Shown here: piece after piece, positions 22,306 to 33,241 of the stretch
How the letters are laid out: each line of letters starts with the position of its first letter
How positions within the stretch are numbered: position 1 is the first letter of the stretch
Assembly (NCBI RefSeq): GCF_035222485.1
Contig: NC_085925.1
Location: 1,302,001 to 1,366,000, forward strand
Origin: Podospora pseudoanserina
Lineage: Eukaryota > Ascomycota > Sordariomycetes > Sordariales > Podosporaceae
DNA: 64,000 bases
Direction: 5' to 3'
Position numbers and translations under genes: made by a program
Notes under the pieces: model-generated
What the model was told of the DNA's origin: nothing
What the model saw: only the letters and a program-made list of their open reading frames with translations
Databases searched by the model: none

Positions 22306-23898
22306 ATGGATGCCTTTGTGACCAGGCGGTCACAGAAACGCAAAACAAGCGACGATTTTGCCGTGGAATCGCATGAAGAATCGACAGACATCAAACTGGC
22401 GATTCTAGCTTCCCTTCATCCTGATATCGAACAAGAAATGCTTCTTGATATTCTTTTAGCGCACGACGGCGATGTCCAGGCCACATCCAACACCCTCAAA
22501 TCACCATCTACCCCCCGATCTGTCAAAAAGACTGCCAACAACAGAATAGCAGGACAAACATCCCTACGAGCCTTCGCTATCGACCCATCATCCGGCGAGC
22601 CATCCCCAAAGAAACCCAAAATTCTCTCCAAAAAAGGCCAAACACTACACCTCTACGACCCGCAAGACATAAGCGAGCACACCCCCTGCACCATAATCCA
22701 CAACTTCCTCCCCGCCCACGAAGCCAACGAGCTTCTATTCGAACTCCTGGAAGAGTCCAAAACATTCCAAAAGGCATCCTTCAAACTATTTGACAACATC
22801 GTCTCCAGCCCCCACACCTCGGGGTTTTACGTTGGCAGTCAGAAGGAACTGCAAGAGCAGAAGGATGACTACCACTATAACGGTGGCAGGATCAGCGTAG
22901 GTTTCTGCTCTCATTTCCCCGGCTCCGCTGCTTTCATAGATTCTTACAGGATTTTACAGGATGTCCGCACCCTGACACCAAAACTAGAAGCTGTACGGGG
23001 GCGAGTGCAAGAGACAGTCAATTCGGCAATTGAAGAGCACATTCGCACTCATCACGGTGGTCAGAAGCCAAGACATCAGCCTTCTGAGCCTTGGTGTGCG
23101 AATGCAGCTTTTGTGAATTGTTACAATGGGCCGCAGGAGAGCGTTGGTTGGGTACGTCTGTTTTCGTTCCATTTCTCACCACATCTTATGTCCACACCAC
23201 AACCCCTGAGCGTTTCCCTGCCAACCACACCCCCTTATTCTCACTACTGTCCCCTTCACCAACAACCCTCCATTTTGTTTTAGACATATGCTAATGGTTA
23301 ACAGCACACCGACCAACTAACCTACCTCGGCCCCCGCCCCACAATTGCATCCCTTTCCCTAGGCGTAACCCGCGAGTTCCGCCTCCGTCGCATATCTTCT
23401 TTTCTGCCCTCTTCCGCATCTGACAATCCTGATCCAAACCTCCAAGGCCAAGTCTCGCTCCCCCTCCCCCACAATTCCTTGTTGATCATGCACTCCACCA
23501 CCCAAGAGGAATGGAAACACTCTGTGTCACCTTCCCCAACCCTAACCCCGCACCCTGTGTCGGGCAATATCAGGATCAACATCACCTACCGCCACTATCG
23601 CTCTGCTTTTCACCCGAAGTATACACCAAAGTGTCACTGCGGTGTGCCAGGGGTGTTGAGGGTGGTGACGAATGACACCAAGCAAGCAAACGGTGAGAGG
23701 GAGAGGAAGGAGAATCGGGGGAGGTATTTCTACATGTAAGCCCGCCTTTCCCCCTAACGTTCTTTGGCCTCCCCAAGGTGATGTGCTGATAAAACTGATT
23801 TAAGGTGCCACGCGGGTAACGTACCCGACCCTACCAAAAAGAAGTGTGGGTGGTTTTTGTGGGGCGATTTCGACCAAGATGGAAATCCGAGGGTCTGA
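22306..23898 (+). CDS. CUE-AlkB-GRF fusion: 2OG-Fe(II) dioxygenase (nucleic-acid demethylase type)
   Basis: 456-aa protein, exons 22306-23151, 23305-23735, 23805-23898. Three parts are visible. (1) Residues about 27-66 (IKLAILASLHPDIEQEMLLD...HDGDVQATSNTL) look like a CUE ubiquitin-binding helix bundle. (2) Residues about 120-385 form an AlkB-like 2-oxoglutarate/iron dioxygenase: W282-H283-T284-D285 gives the HxD iron ligands, H354 (EEWKH) the second histidine, and R372-x5-R378 the 2OG and substrate arginines. The first intron falls directly before the catalytic His. (3) The C-terminus holds a GRF-type zinc finger, C392-x-C394 with C427 and C440 plus GRYFYMC and CGWFLW, a single-stranded-DNA binding module. 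The role is inferred as repair of alkylated DNA or RNA recruited by ubiquitin. Confidence 0.88.
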
Positions 23899-24474
23899 AT
23901 ATGGCCAATCAGAGCAAGCCGGGGTGATGTCCGCCAAGGGACCTCGGATCACCAACTGCCAATATTTCATGTGTGGGAGGATCTTGACAATCGACGAATG
24001 AAAAATGAGAGGGAGAGATGCCCGGTTTCTTGTGTGACGGATTCGATATTCGGTTTCGTAGAAGAACAAAACTGCGCCAATCGGAGATGGGGCCGGTCGG
24101 GGTGACACCCGTAGAGTTCCTATTCTATAGTCTGTAGAAGTGGTACGAAAGGCCTGATTTATGAATGCTCACCGATTACAGCAGCCCGGGGAAAGATCCG
24201 TATTCCGCTGTCTTCTTTTCTCGTATTAGAACAACCATGGCTACCCACTTTGATGGAGTAGATACCTAGCCAAACTAGCAAATTACGCGAGAAATGAGGA
24301 ATGGTCTGTACAAGCACACGAGTCAATGTGCTTATTATACATGTAATTCCGCATGTACATACTGTAAACACAAACAATTATTCCTTGTAGCTAATGCGCC
24401 CTCGACATGGTTTAGATTTCGGCAACAGCCCATTTCACCTGCCTCCTAAAGTCATGGAGAACCCTCTGTGAACA
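23899..24474. other. Intergenic region 3' of the AlkB-like gene and of the HET pseudogene
   Basis: 576 bp between two convergent 3' ends. Nothing gene-like is seen. The AT content is higher than in the flanking genes. Confidence 0.5.
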
Positions 24475-26500
24475 TCAAATGACAAGCACATCCTCCATAT
24501 CCGATTCTCTAATTTCGGCCGGAAACAAAGGTCTTGTATCCCCTCTCGCCTGCCAAAAGCGCCCGATCCGCACAGCTTCGCCCGAAGCATTCTGCCTGAT
24601 CACCAATCCAAGATCAAGCACTTGGTCCGGATTTTCATCCGCGTTCCTCGCCAGAAGTAAGCAGCAAAGCCCTTCTTGTTGCCCCGTGATGATGCCTAGG
24701 GGTCGCTTCGAGTCCTCCACCGTATCCGCCGCCCAAGAGGCAACCGCATGATCCCCTCCTCTATCCCTATCAACTAAACCACCCCCAGAGCCATCTCGAC
24801 GGCGCACAACCCGCTTCACAGCCCCCTGCAAACGCACATACCCCCTCCCCTTCTCATCCATCCCCGTCTCGACAACTTTTCCAATCCACTCAGGAAGAAG
24901 ATCCTCCCCGCTAGGTCCAACGCGAGGCATCAAAGCCATCTCCTCAAAAACCCTCCCTTCCAAGCCCGCCCATGACCACGTCGGCGCCAAATACTCCCTC
25001 GTGTGCGGCCGATCACTGGATGTATCAGTGAACCACAAAAGTTCATCAAGCAGCTTGTCCTCCCACATCCCCCAGAGGTTCTTCCATGATGTCAGCCTCT
25101 CGATCCGCTGAATAAGACTCGACACGGCAACAAGGCGGTCGTCAAAATAAGTTAGTTGACAACCAGTATAGGCGCCCGGACAGCGCGCCACGCTGAAAAC
25201 AGCGCAGTGGATGAGTCTCCCCCAGAGGAGGAGGAGGATGGGGCTCGAATGCATTCTCTCAAGAAATCCGCCTTTGGAGAAACCGACCAACCTCCCCCCA
25301 GGACTTGCTCTCCGTCGCCAAGCACTCGACACACTCCCAAGCCAAACCCCAGGCGCCGTAGTACACCGTCCTGGGTCCCAAAATCCGCTCCTGCAGAACC
25401 CACGCGCGCGTGTGCAGCGGTAAAGGGGAGCGGTCAATCTGCAAAAACGTGTCAAGACGCTGGTGGCAATCAACATGAAGCCCGTGAGGGAGATGGCATA
25501 TTCGAAAAGCGAGCGGGTTCCGCGGCGTGGTCTCTTTGCCGTCGGGGCTCTTCTCTGCAAAGCACCCCTGGACGGAGGAGAGGGCCGTCAAGGCGGAGAT
25601 GGTGCAGACGAAATTCGCGTATATGTCGCCCATGATCTTGGATTCGTCGCGCCAGTCGGCTTTGGAGTCTTGGATGATGCAGAGGGAGTCGATCCAGATG
25701 TGTGTGTGGCCTAGCTGGCGCGTGACTTTTGCTGCCTCGCGGAAGGTTGGAGGAAGTTGGTTGAATGGGATCTGGTGTTGAAAGTCGGCGAGGTTGTCCA
25801 GGAGAGTCGGAGGATTTTGGCCGCTCCCCAGCAGTGGGAAGGGTGAGGTGGGGCGGTTTTGATTTGCTGAAGTTTTCTGTGAGGACGAGTCGTAGATTTA
25901 GGTTCTCATCTCCGGTGACTTGGATGAGCCGTGTCGGGTAGCCGTGGTTAGGGGTGCCGAGATTTGCCGCAAGGGCACAATCTTTATGACTTGTGACGCA
26001 TTGCCTAAGCCATTCTCTTGCCAGAGCGGCCGAGACATCGTGGAAGAGGACTTGGACAATCGTGCATTTCTGTATATGCTGAGGTCTGGAAACATAAAAG
26101 GCGAAGCGGGCTCGAGCGGATTGTCAAGCCGTCCTTCCAAATTCCTAAAGACAGAAAGCTCCCCCTTTATCTTTTCTCGAGTTTCCTCCGGATCGAGAAT
26201 CCCGACTTTCAGCCAGGCCCCTCCTGGTCGTGAGACGAAGAGGCTGATCTGTACACTTCCAGAACCAATGTCGCTGCCTCTCAACATCCCAAAAAGCAGA
26301 GAACAGAGATAGCACCCTGATAGCGACGAAAGCTTGAGCTCAGAGAGGGAGGTATATGACCGAAAATTCTCGGTGCCCTTTTTCAGCGTCGGCAGGAGAT
26401 CTGAGTTGGAAGCTGCGCTGTGGCAGGCTGTACACAAGACATGTTCTTCTGCCAGATCCGGAGATCGAGTAGCAGACATAGCATCCTGATGAGATTCCAA
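24475..26500 (-). pseudogene. Decayed HET-domain (heterokaryon incompatibility) gene
   Basis: On the minus strand, pieces of one HET-domain protein follow each other in the right order but in changing frames. They are: an N-terminal ELKLSSLSGCYLCSLL, then EWLRQCVTSHKDC, a HET core with HCWG, PPTFREAAKVTRQLG, IWIDSLCIIQDSKADW and IYANFVCTISA, the AWVLQERILGPRTVYY motif, and the post-HET part YTGCQLTYFDDRLVAVSSL with PTWSWAGLEGRV. The reading frame changes about four or five times and I found no introns that would account for it. It therefore looks broken, unless base errors explain it. HET proteins trigger cell death when unlike fungal strains fuse. It lies head to head with a second HET relic. 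Confidence 0.75.
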
Positions 26501-26803
26501 GCTCGAGGACGCAGGCGATTGACGAGAAACGCCAAGCTATTGTGAACCGAGTTGGCTATCAGAGGGTTTGTCTTGCCGGATTCCTGCACCGGACCCAGCT
26601 CCGTCGTTACTGGTGGTTGAGAGCGAAAGCATGGGAAGCACCTGGGACAGGAAAGGGAGCTAGCTTAGCGGTCGACGGGCAAGTTCAAGGTGTAGGGAGA
26701 ACGAACCCAAAACAACTCGAAAGTCTTGCCACATCAGGGGCATGATGCCATCACTACCTCCCATACACACGGAGATAAGATTTTTAGAGGTGGTTGAGCA
26801 GAA
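26501..26803. other. Spacer between two head-to-head HET relics
   Basis: About 300 bp, presumably the old divergent promoter region of the two HET genes. No recognisable motif. Confidence 0.4.
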
Positions 26804-28576
26804 ATGTTTCGGTTGGGTAGCTGGTTGGGTACCCATCATAGCCTGGCGCGCTCCACCTTGCTATCCAACGCCTTTAGACCTACCCGGCAACAAACTGTCA
26901 TCACAATTCACCTTCCCAATATAGTGACCGACAATGCCATCAATCTCCGCCACGAGTGCAAAAACGCTGATTTTGTTAAAATCTTGAATAGTGACGCGTT
27001 GCGACCGTTGATTCACAGAGGGCGAAACCCTGAATGCACACTCTGCACCTTTTTACAACAGACCGTGGTGCTTTCTGGCATCAAGCGTCATGGAACGTCG
27101 CTTGAGCTCGAAATCAGGCGGAACCACGAAGAGATCGCGGGAGAGCTCTGGTCCCTTGATCTGGTGCTTCATTCGTCCTGCATCATCTCACGATGTCCAA
27201 TCACTGCCATTCGCCCGCCCCCCCAAGGACGATAAATATCACAGCGGAGACTCCCCGTCTCGCATGATGTATCCCCGCACCATCGAATCAGACAGGATCG
27301 ACTACGACATCTTTGCGTGGATGGATATCCGACTGCGAACAGCAGCATTCACTGCAGGGTTCAAAATGCCGCGAGGCCGCCCCCTTTCATCTCGACAGCT
27401 CCCGCGTGGTTGACTGCGCAGGTGCGGAGCCAACCCTCATTGCGTACCCCCTTGTGGGCCAAATAGAGCAGGAATATGCAGTGCTGAGCTATGCCTGGGG
27501 AGCAGGAACCCCCTGGGCAACTCGCGGCTGGACCTACCCGGAAGGTGTCCTGTCCAAGCGCCGGCTCGTGTTTACCAAACATCAAGTCATCTTTCAGTGC
27601 CAGAAAATGCGGTTTCTGGAGGTTCTCTACCCCTCGTCGAGGGAACTCCCCATGCCTTTTTTGAAAGACGTGTTTCCCTTCGCCTGGAGGGACAGGAGCC
27701 CACTTGAAGTGTTGGGAGACCATATCGAGCAATATGTCGCCCGGAATTTCACGGCATCGACCGACGGCCTAGACGCTCTCAGGGGTGTTCTACAGCGATA
27801 CAAGGCAGACGACGATCCACCCCCCTACTAGGTCTTTGTGGGGCGCCCGTCTCTCCTCGACGAGTGGCACCATCCCGTTGGCATGGCCATGCCCGACAAC
27901 TTCACGCTTGTCGTGGCTTTGTCGTGGACGATCGCGGAAGAGCTCGGGGTTACACGCCGTCCTGGAGGCTTCCCGAGTTGGACTTGGCTTGGGTGGAAGA
28001 CGGGGAAGAGGACGAGCTTGTATCTCTTATCGGTTCGACTTGATTCGGCCGCGTCATGTTGCCCAACTGCCACTTGATCAAAAGCGGTTGTCAGATTTCA
28101 GAAGGACAACAGTAGTAGTAGTGTCCGGGTTTGGTATTCAGCGGTTGGGAAACGAAAAAGAGATTTTGTCTCAGATCAGAACATGAAAAAATCTCGAGAC
28201 TAGAGATCCCGGGTTGGCGGCTCGACATCACTGTCCGGGTCAAGTATGGAGAGAGGTTGAGTATTGTTTCGTCCCACGGTTTTTTGAGGGGCTATTTTTT
28301 TCACTCAGCACGGGCATTGGATGTCATGGAGCCTCACACCTTTTCAACGAGGATGGCATCGGTACCTTCACTTGTCTTCTCCTTTACCCGACAAGAGGTG
28401 ATGATATGGAGTGGGAGTTCTACCTCTTGCTCCTCAAGCCACTACCGGAAGCTGATCATTTTGAACGGTCGGATCGTATCTGGGCCGAGTCGTGGGAGGA
28501 GTTCCTTCAAATTGACGAGGAAACGGCAGAAATCGGGAAGCTGCCCCTGAAACGGGACAAGATCATGTCGATGTGA
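26804..28576 (+). pseudogene. Second decayed HET-domain gene, core largely missing
   Basis: Plus-strand fragments of a HET protein from a different subfamily than its neighbour. They include an N-terminal LIHRGRNPECTLCTFLQQTV, then EYAVLSYAWGAGTPW joined almost directly to RGWTYPEGVLSKRRLVFTKH, then DGLDALRGVLQRY, RPGGFPSWTWLGWKTG, and a terminal LLLLKPLPEADHFERS. In family members roughly 100 residues of HET core separate LSYAWG from RGWTYQE; here they are absent. The pieces lie in several frames, with at least three frame changes and stops between them, so the gene looks dead. Boundaries are approximate. As in other Sordariomycetes, HET genes turn over fast, which fits two relics side by side. 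Confidence 0.68.
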
Positions 28577-28888
28577 GAATTTTGCAACTTACACCAGGTC
28601 TGTCGCGCAGTGTTATAAGTAAAAGCAGTCTGAGACCATGATTGGACAATTAGATATAGAGTTGAGATACAGAGTTTGGGCAGACATCGAGGCTGAAAAG
28701 ATAATAGCAATGGGCAAAAATCTATGGAAATGCCGCTCCCAAAAAGGCATGTCTTGCATATCGTCTACCCACTACCTCTCACAAGGTGGTTCCGATCAAA
28801 CCATAGAAGGCACAAACACAACCCTCCTATTCATGTCAGAACTAACATATTCCTCAACTTCTAACACAAACCCCACTCACTCACTCAC
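28577..28888. other. Short convergent intergenic region
   Basis: 312 bp between the HET relic and the stop of the next minus-strand gene. It contains a CACT/CTCA microsatellite near 28876-28892. No gene. Confidence 0.45.
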
Positions 28889-31471
28889 TCACTGCCACCA
28901 CCCCGACCAACCCCCCCACCCCCGTTCCTTATCCTTCTCCTTCTCCTTCTCCTTCTTACTCACCCTCCTCCCCATCCCGCCATTCCCACCACCGCTCTCA
29001 ATACCCCTCACAATACTCCCAAAAATCTTCTCCCCTCCCAGTCCTCCAGAAGTAGACGGCCTCCCCCCGCTTCCTCTACTCTCCCTACTATCCTTACTAT
29101 CCCTACTATCCCTCCCCCTATCTCCCCTCCCCTCCTTCCCACTAGACCCATCACCCCCCAATGACCTCCTCCTTCCAAACAAAGACTGATAAGACTGATA
29201 CGACGGCCTCTCCCTCTCCTCACTGTTACCACCCGAAATTGTACTTCCCACACTATCCCTCGGTACTTCCCCCACCTCCTGAATCGACATCGGCGTGATC
29301 TGCGGCGACGCAACACCACCACCACCACCACTTATCTTCAAACTACTCGGCAACCCCCTCACTTTACTCGACCGATACGTAGTCCGATTAGTACTTGTAG
29401 TAGCAGGCGTAGCCATTGATATCGAAGACGGGGTTTCCTGAGCTACTACCCCATCATCATTCCCACCAGTATCACTACCGCCCGAAGTCCGGGGCGACTC
29501 AGGCCAAGACCCTATCTTGATCATCTGTGCAATATCCTTGGTGTCACTCCTCAAATGTCTCTGTTGCGGCTGTTGCACTTCCTGTTGTGCCTGAGATTGG
29601 TCAACAGGCACCTGCCTCAAACTCGTCTGCCGTTTTGGTATAGTAGGTGGTACAGGAGGCGCCATACTTGTCGGCGGAGTAGAACCCAAAGCAGGAATGT
29701 CCTGCTGCTGTCGAGGGCGCACCATCTCCTCGCTATGCGAATCCTCCCTCGTATGATCCTCGCTAAATCGACCACGGTCATGATCCTCCTCTCCACTCTC
29801 CTCAGGACTAACCAAAATTGGCGTTAACCTCCCTCCGGTCAAAATACCCAAGGGGCCCAGTAGCGGCGGCGAAATAGCTCCCTTTCTTGCCGTCAACGGT
29901 TTTGAGCTGATAATCCTTTGCATCACCTCGTTTGCGCTCTGCACTCCCCAGTGCGAAGCAATAATCTTAAATATCGGATTCGGCTGCGGAGCCCGGGGTC
30001 GTGGAGACCATGGCGAAGATGAGTTGTGACGTTTGATTACTGCCACGGCAGTGGTTTGAATTGATGTCTGGACGTTGGCGATTCCGTCACTGGAGCCGTT
30101 TTTCATGGTCATATTTCGTGTTTGTTGTTGTTGTTGCTGAGGAAATCCAGAGTGTCGATATGTTACACGGACCCGGAGATACTCTGTCATGGTGCTACCA
30201 AGGTGGTGCTCGAGGTCTTCTATGAGATCGTCAGAGCTTTGATGAGCCTTACGGCGAAGACGATGTGCATTCGCCGATGGTAGCAGTCGAACATGAACTA
30301 CAACGAGCAAGCGTGATCCAGGATACAGTGTGCTTCTGTCGGCCAAGTTAGCAGCTCAAAACCCCAAAAAGGAACCCTCCAATCCTCACATTGCGCAAGC
30401 CTTATCATCCACCACCTCAATAATCGAACTCCTACTCGTCGGCAGTATTTCCAACGAAACATCATACAAACACCCATATCGAAACAAATCTTGATCTCAA
30501 AGTTAGCCACCCGCCCCCCAAAATCTCTCCATTCTGTCCAACTCACCCGCCGGCGAAGGCTCATGCCCATGCTCCCCAACCAACCCACAACCCCCCAACT
30601 GATCCGGCACATTTGCCCTCGAAATCTGCGTCGAAAGCTGCACCGCCGCCCATAAACTCACCGCCCCCTCATCCAAAGCCTTGTGCTCCGGTGTCACCAC
30701 AATCCTTGGAACTAACACCAACGGATCCGGTGCCGCCCCTACCTCATCGGGCGAATTCCTCGCGCTATCCGGCTCGGGCGGCATCGGAGACCTCGGCGGC
30801 TCAACAATGCTATCCATGCCATTCATCCCATCCGCCGTTCTCGCCAACTGAAACAGACTCCTCGCGTTGCGCAAACGGTGCCCGTCAGACGCCGTCGGCA
30901 CGACAGGTGTTGTGTCTCGCCAACCATGCTCTTGATCCTGATCCGCACTCCCATCCAAAACCTGTCCCCGTCTTCGAAAGCTCCTGCTACTCACCAAGTA
31001 GAAAGCCCGGGTTAACGGAGGGGATCGTGCCCGGGGGTGTCGTCCGGCATTGCAAGAGGTGGATCGCCGCTGTGTTGACTTGGGCGGTATAGTTGGCGCG
31101 ATGTTTCCTACATCTGATAAGTGTAAGTGTGGTACCCTCTCACCACAACCAAGTGGCAAAGACCCACCATTTGGCCTCAAAACACTCCTGAACTGGCAAG
31201 AACCATCAGGCGTAGGAGGATTCGTCGATTGCGCGCTGGGATTGCCCCTTCGTTTGGCAATCGTCAACGGGACATCAGCCTCAGGAAGCTCAGGTAGGGT
31301 CTCGAAGCTCGCATCGGTTGCATCACTCTGCGTGCTCGATCTCCGCGAGTGACCATACGTTCCACTCCCGCTATACTCGGACGATTGCTTGCGTATATGT
31401 AACGGCTCAGGTACTTGACCCCAACCAAGATCGCGCGCCGGTGGTAGGCAATGCAGTTCTCTATCAGCCAT
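28889..31471 (-). CDS. Uncharacterised low-complexity fungal protein
   Basis: 823 aa, exons from 31471 to 30547, 30489 to 30390 and 30335 to 28889, whole codons in total. The start sits in a strong context (CCACCATGG); the frame is open further upstream to 31621. Most of the protein is low complexity: Ser/Arg/Pro in the N-terminal third, then a Gln run, many SPR/SPP motifs, and a C-terminal GGRPSTSGG and KKEKEKEKDKERGW end. Only residues about 280-380 look folded (SLWAAVQLSTQISRA, LFRYGCLYDVSLEILPTSRS, STLYPGSRLLVVVHVRLLP), suggesting a beta-rich domain assembled across all three exons. I do not recognise it. The two introns fall inside this block and keep its frame, which supports the model. 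Confidence 0.7.
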
Positions 31472-32058
31472 GGTGGATGGTTGACCACAGACAGCAACCA
31501 TTACTGCCTTATCGCTTTTCCTGAAACGTTTGTGTAGTCGATCAACGGTTTGTCGAGTCAGGTCCGTGCAGCTCTCGGGATGCGCGTAGCAAACAATGCT
31601 GGTTGATCTCTTGCGAAACAACCAGGAAGAACCACGTATTCAATACGCCTTGGCCACGGGTTTGACAAGTCTGAAACAGTCGGAAGAAGAAGAAAAAGAT
31701 GGGGTGTTGAAGTATTATGAGCAGTTTATCTACCATTAAACATGCCGGCAAAGCAATGTCGGTACCATGTTAAAGTGTCGTTATTTTTTCCAAAAGTTGA
31801 ACCAAGAAACAGAATGGGCAGCAAGAAAAGACAGGCAACCTGGACCCTCCCCGTTTCAGCAATTAGGTCACCCCCCCCCCTTCCCCAAGAGCAGCAAGCG
31901 CAACCCATCCCATCAGATGAATTCCCGGCCCGTCACTCTCTGGCAGTTGATAGCGTTCAAGGTCGGCATCATGCAAACCAAGCAGGAACTTCCCTGACAA
32001 GGGCAAAGCACGGTCCGCCCCCACCCACCGTTCCAACCTTCGGGTCCCTCACCCGGTG
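31472..32058. other. Intergenic region, promoter of the low-complexity protein gene
   Basis: 587 bp between two minus-strand genes. An open frame continues from the downstream gene to 31621 and may be 5' UTR or an N-terminal extension. Nothing else was seen. Confidence 0.45.
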
Positions 32059-33241
32059 TTAAACCACGGCGTCAAGCGTTCTCAGGAGATTCTGCTTGAC
32101 CCCCTCAACCTCAGCCTCGTCCATCGGCAAGAAATTGATTACCTCATCCGGCCCCCCAGCTCCCCCAAACAGCACACTCTCCGACAAACTCGCCGCAACC
32201 CCCCTCTTCACCCTCCTTTCCCAAACCCCTTCCCAATTCCACTCCTCCGGTCTCCTGCTACTCGTGGGCGTAGCCGGCACAGCCAAACTCCCAGAACTAG
32301 TCCTAGCATCAACCACGCTCCCCCTCCCATCATCACTCACCACAGTCTCCGCCTGTTCCACCACCTCCCCTTCCCCCCCCCCTCCCCCCTCCTTCCTCTC
32401 CTTCTCCCTCTGCTCCCTCTCCCTTTCCCTTTCCTCCTTCTCCTTCTGTATCCGTCTATGCGTCCTCCAAGCATGCCAAGCCCCCGGATTCCCCGCCGCC
32501 TCAAGCGGCACCCCATCCAACACCTTCTCATCATCAAACGTACTCCTAATATACCTCAACACCTCCCACGTGCTAACCTTCCTCTCCCCCCGTCCCCTTT
32601 TCCCCTTCCCACCTACAACAAACGCACCCCCCATCCCATCTCCCTCCTCCCGCTCGGCAAACCACTCCGGAAACCCATGCGACAGTCCAAAACCCCCAGG
32701 AGGCAGCCTCACACCCCCCTTCTTCCCGCTCTCCTCACCGACATACGTCGTCAGCGGGCTGATCAACGGGTGGAAAATGTCCGTCGAGAACGTCACCAGC
32801 GGTGCAGAGTCAGGATAATCATCCGGGAAAGAGATCTGAAACCGCAAGATAGCCGTGGCGTAAGGCCCTTTCCTGACAAAAAGAACGCCCGACCAGAGGG
32901 TGGGGTAGTCGGGGCTGTGGGGGGATGGGGGCAGGGAGACGATTATCCCCGGGGGTGGGCAGTGTTTGAGGGCGGTGCTATGTATCGTCGTCAGCTTCTG
33001 ATGGTGTAAGGGAGAAAAATTTGACAGCAGGGCACAGCACATACAATTCAGCAATGAGGTTCGCCCTCTTGATCGCCGGCAGGGAGGTGAGACGTTTCCT
33101 GGTGGATTCGACCGTGTGCTCCGACCCAACCACAATCGTGGGCGAAGGGGCGATGCTGATGATGCCCGCACCGCTGCTGAGGTTGGTGCTGGAGTTGGCG
33201 GGGGAGAAGAAGGATGATGAGGATGACCTAGGGGAAGCCAT
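32059..33241 (-). CDS. FTS/AKTIP-like ubiquitin E2 variant (catalytically inactive)
   Basis: 371 aa, exons from 33241 to 33045 and 32977 to 32059. A UBC fold covers about residues 55-160: LWSGVLFVRKGPYATAILRFQ, FPDDYPDSAPLVTFSTDIFHPLISP. The HPL(V/I)xP motif and lack of the active-site Cys after it are typical of the FTS/AKTIP family; the only Cys in the protein is at about residue 70, in the N-terminal helix region. In animals FTS joins Hook and FHIP to link dynein to early endosomes, and Aspergillus has Hook and FHIP counterparts, so a role in endosome transport along microtubules is inferred. Fungus-specific features are the Ser-rich N-terminus and a long highly charged insert (KEKEEREREREQREKERKE). 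It could also be another inactive E2-like protein. Confidence 0.8.

Noticed and set aside
24475-25560. Reading the 361-codon minus-strand frame as an intact gene
   Set aside because: Only its C-terminal two thirds match HET family sequence; the first third is an out-of-frame reading of the HET core.
32056-33009. 317-codon open frame on the plus strand
   Set aside because: Antisense to the FTS-like gene; Pro/Leu/Ser-rich translation typical of a reverse frame of a charged protein.
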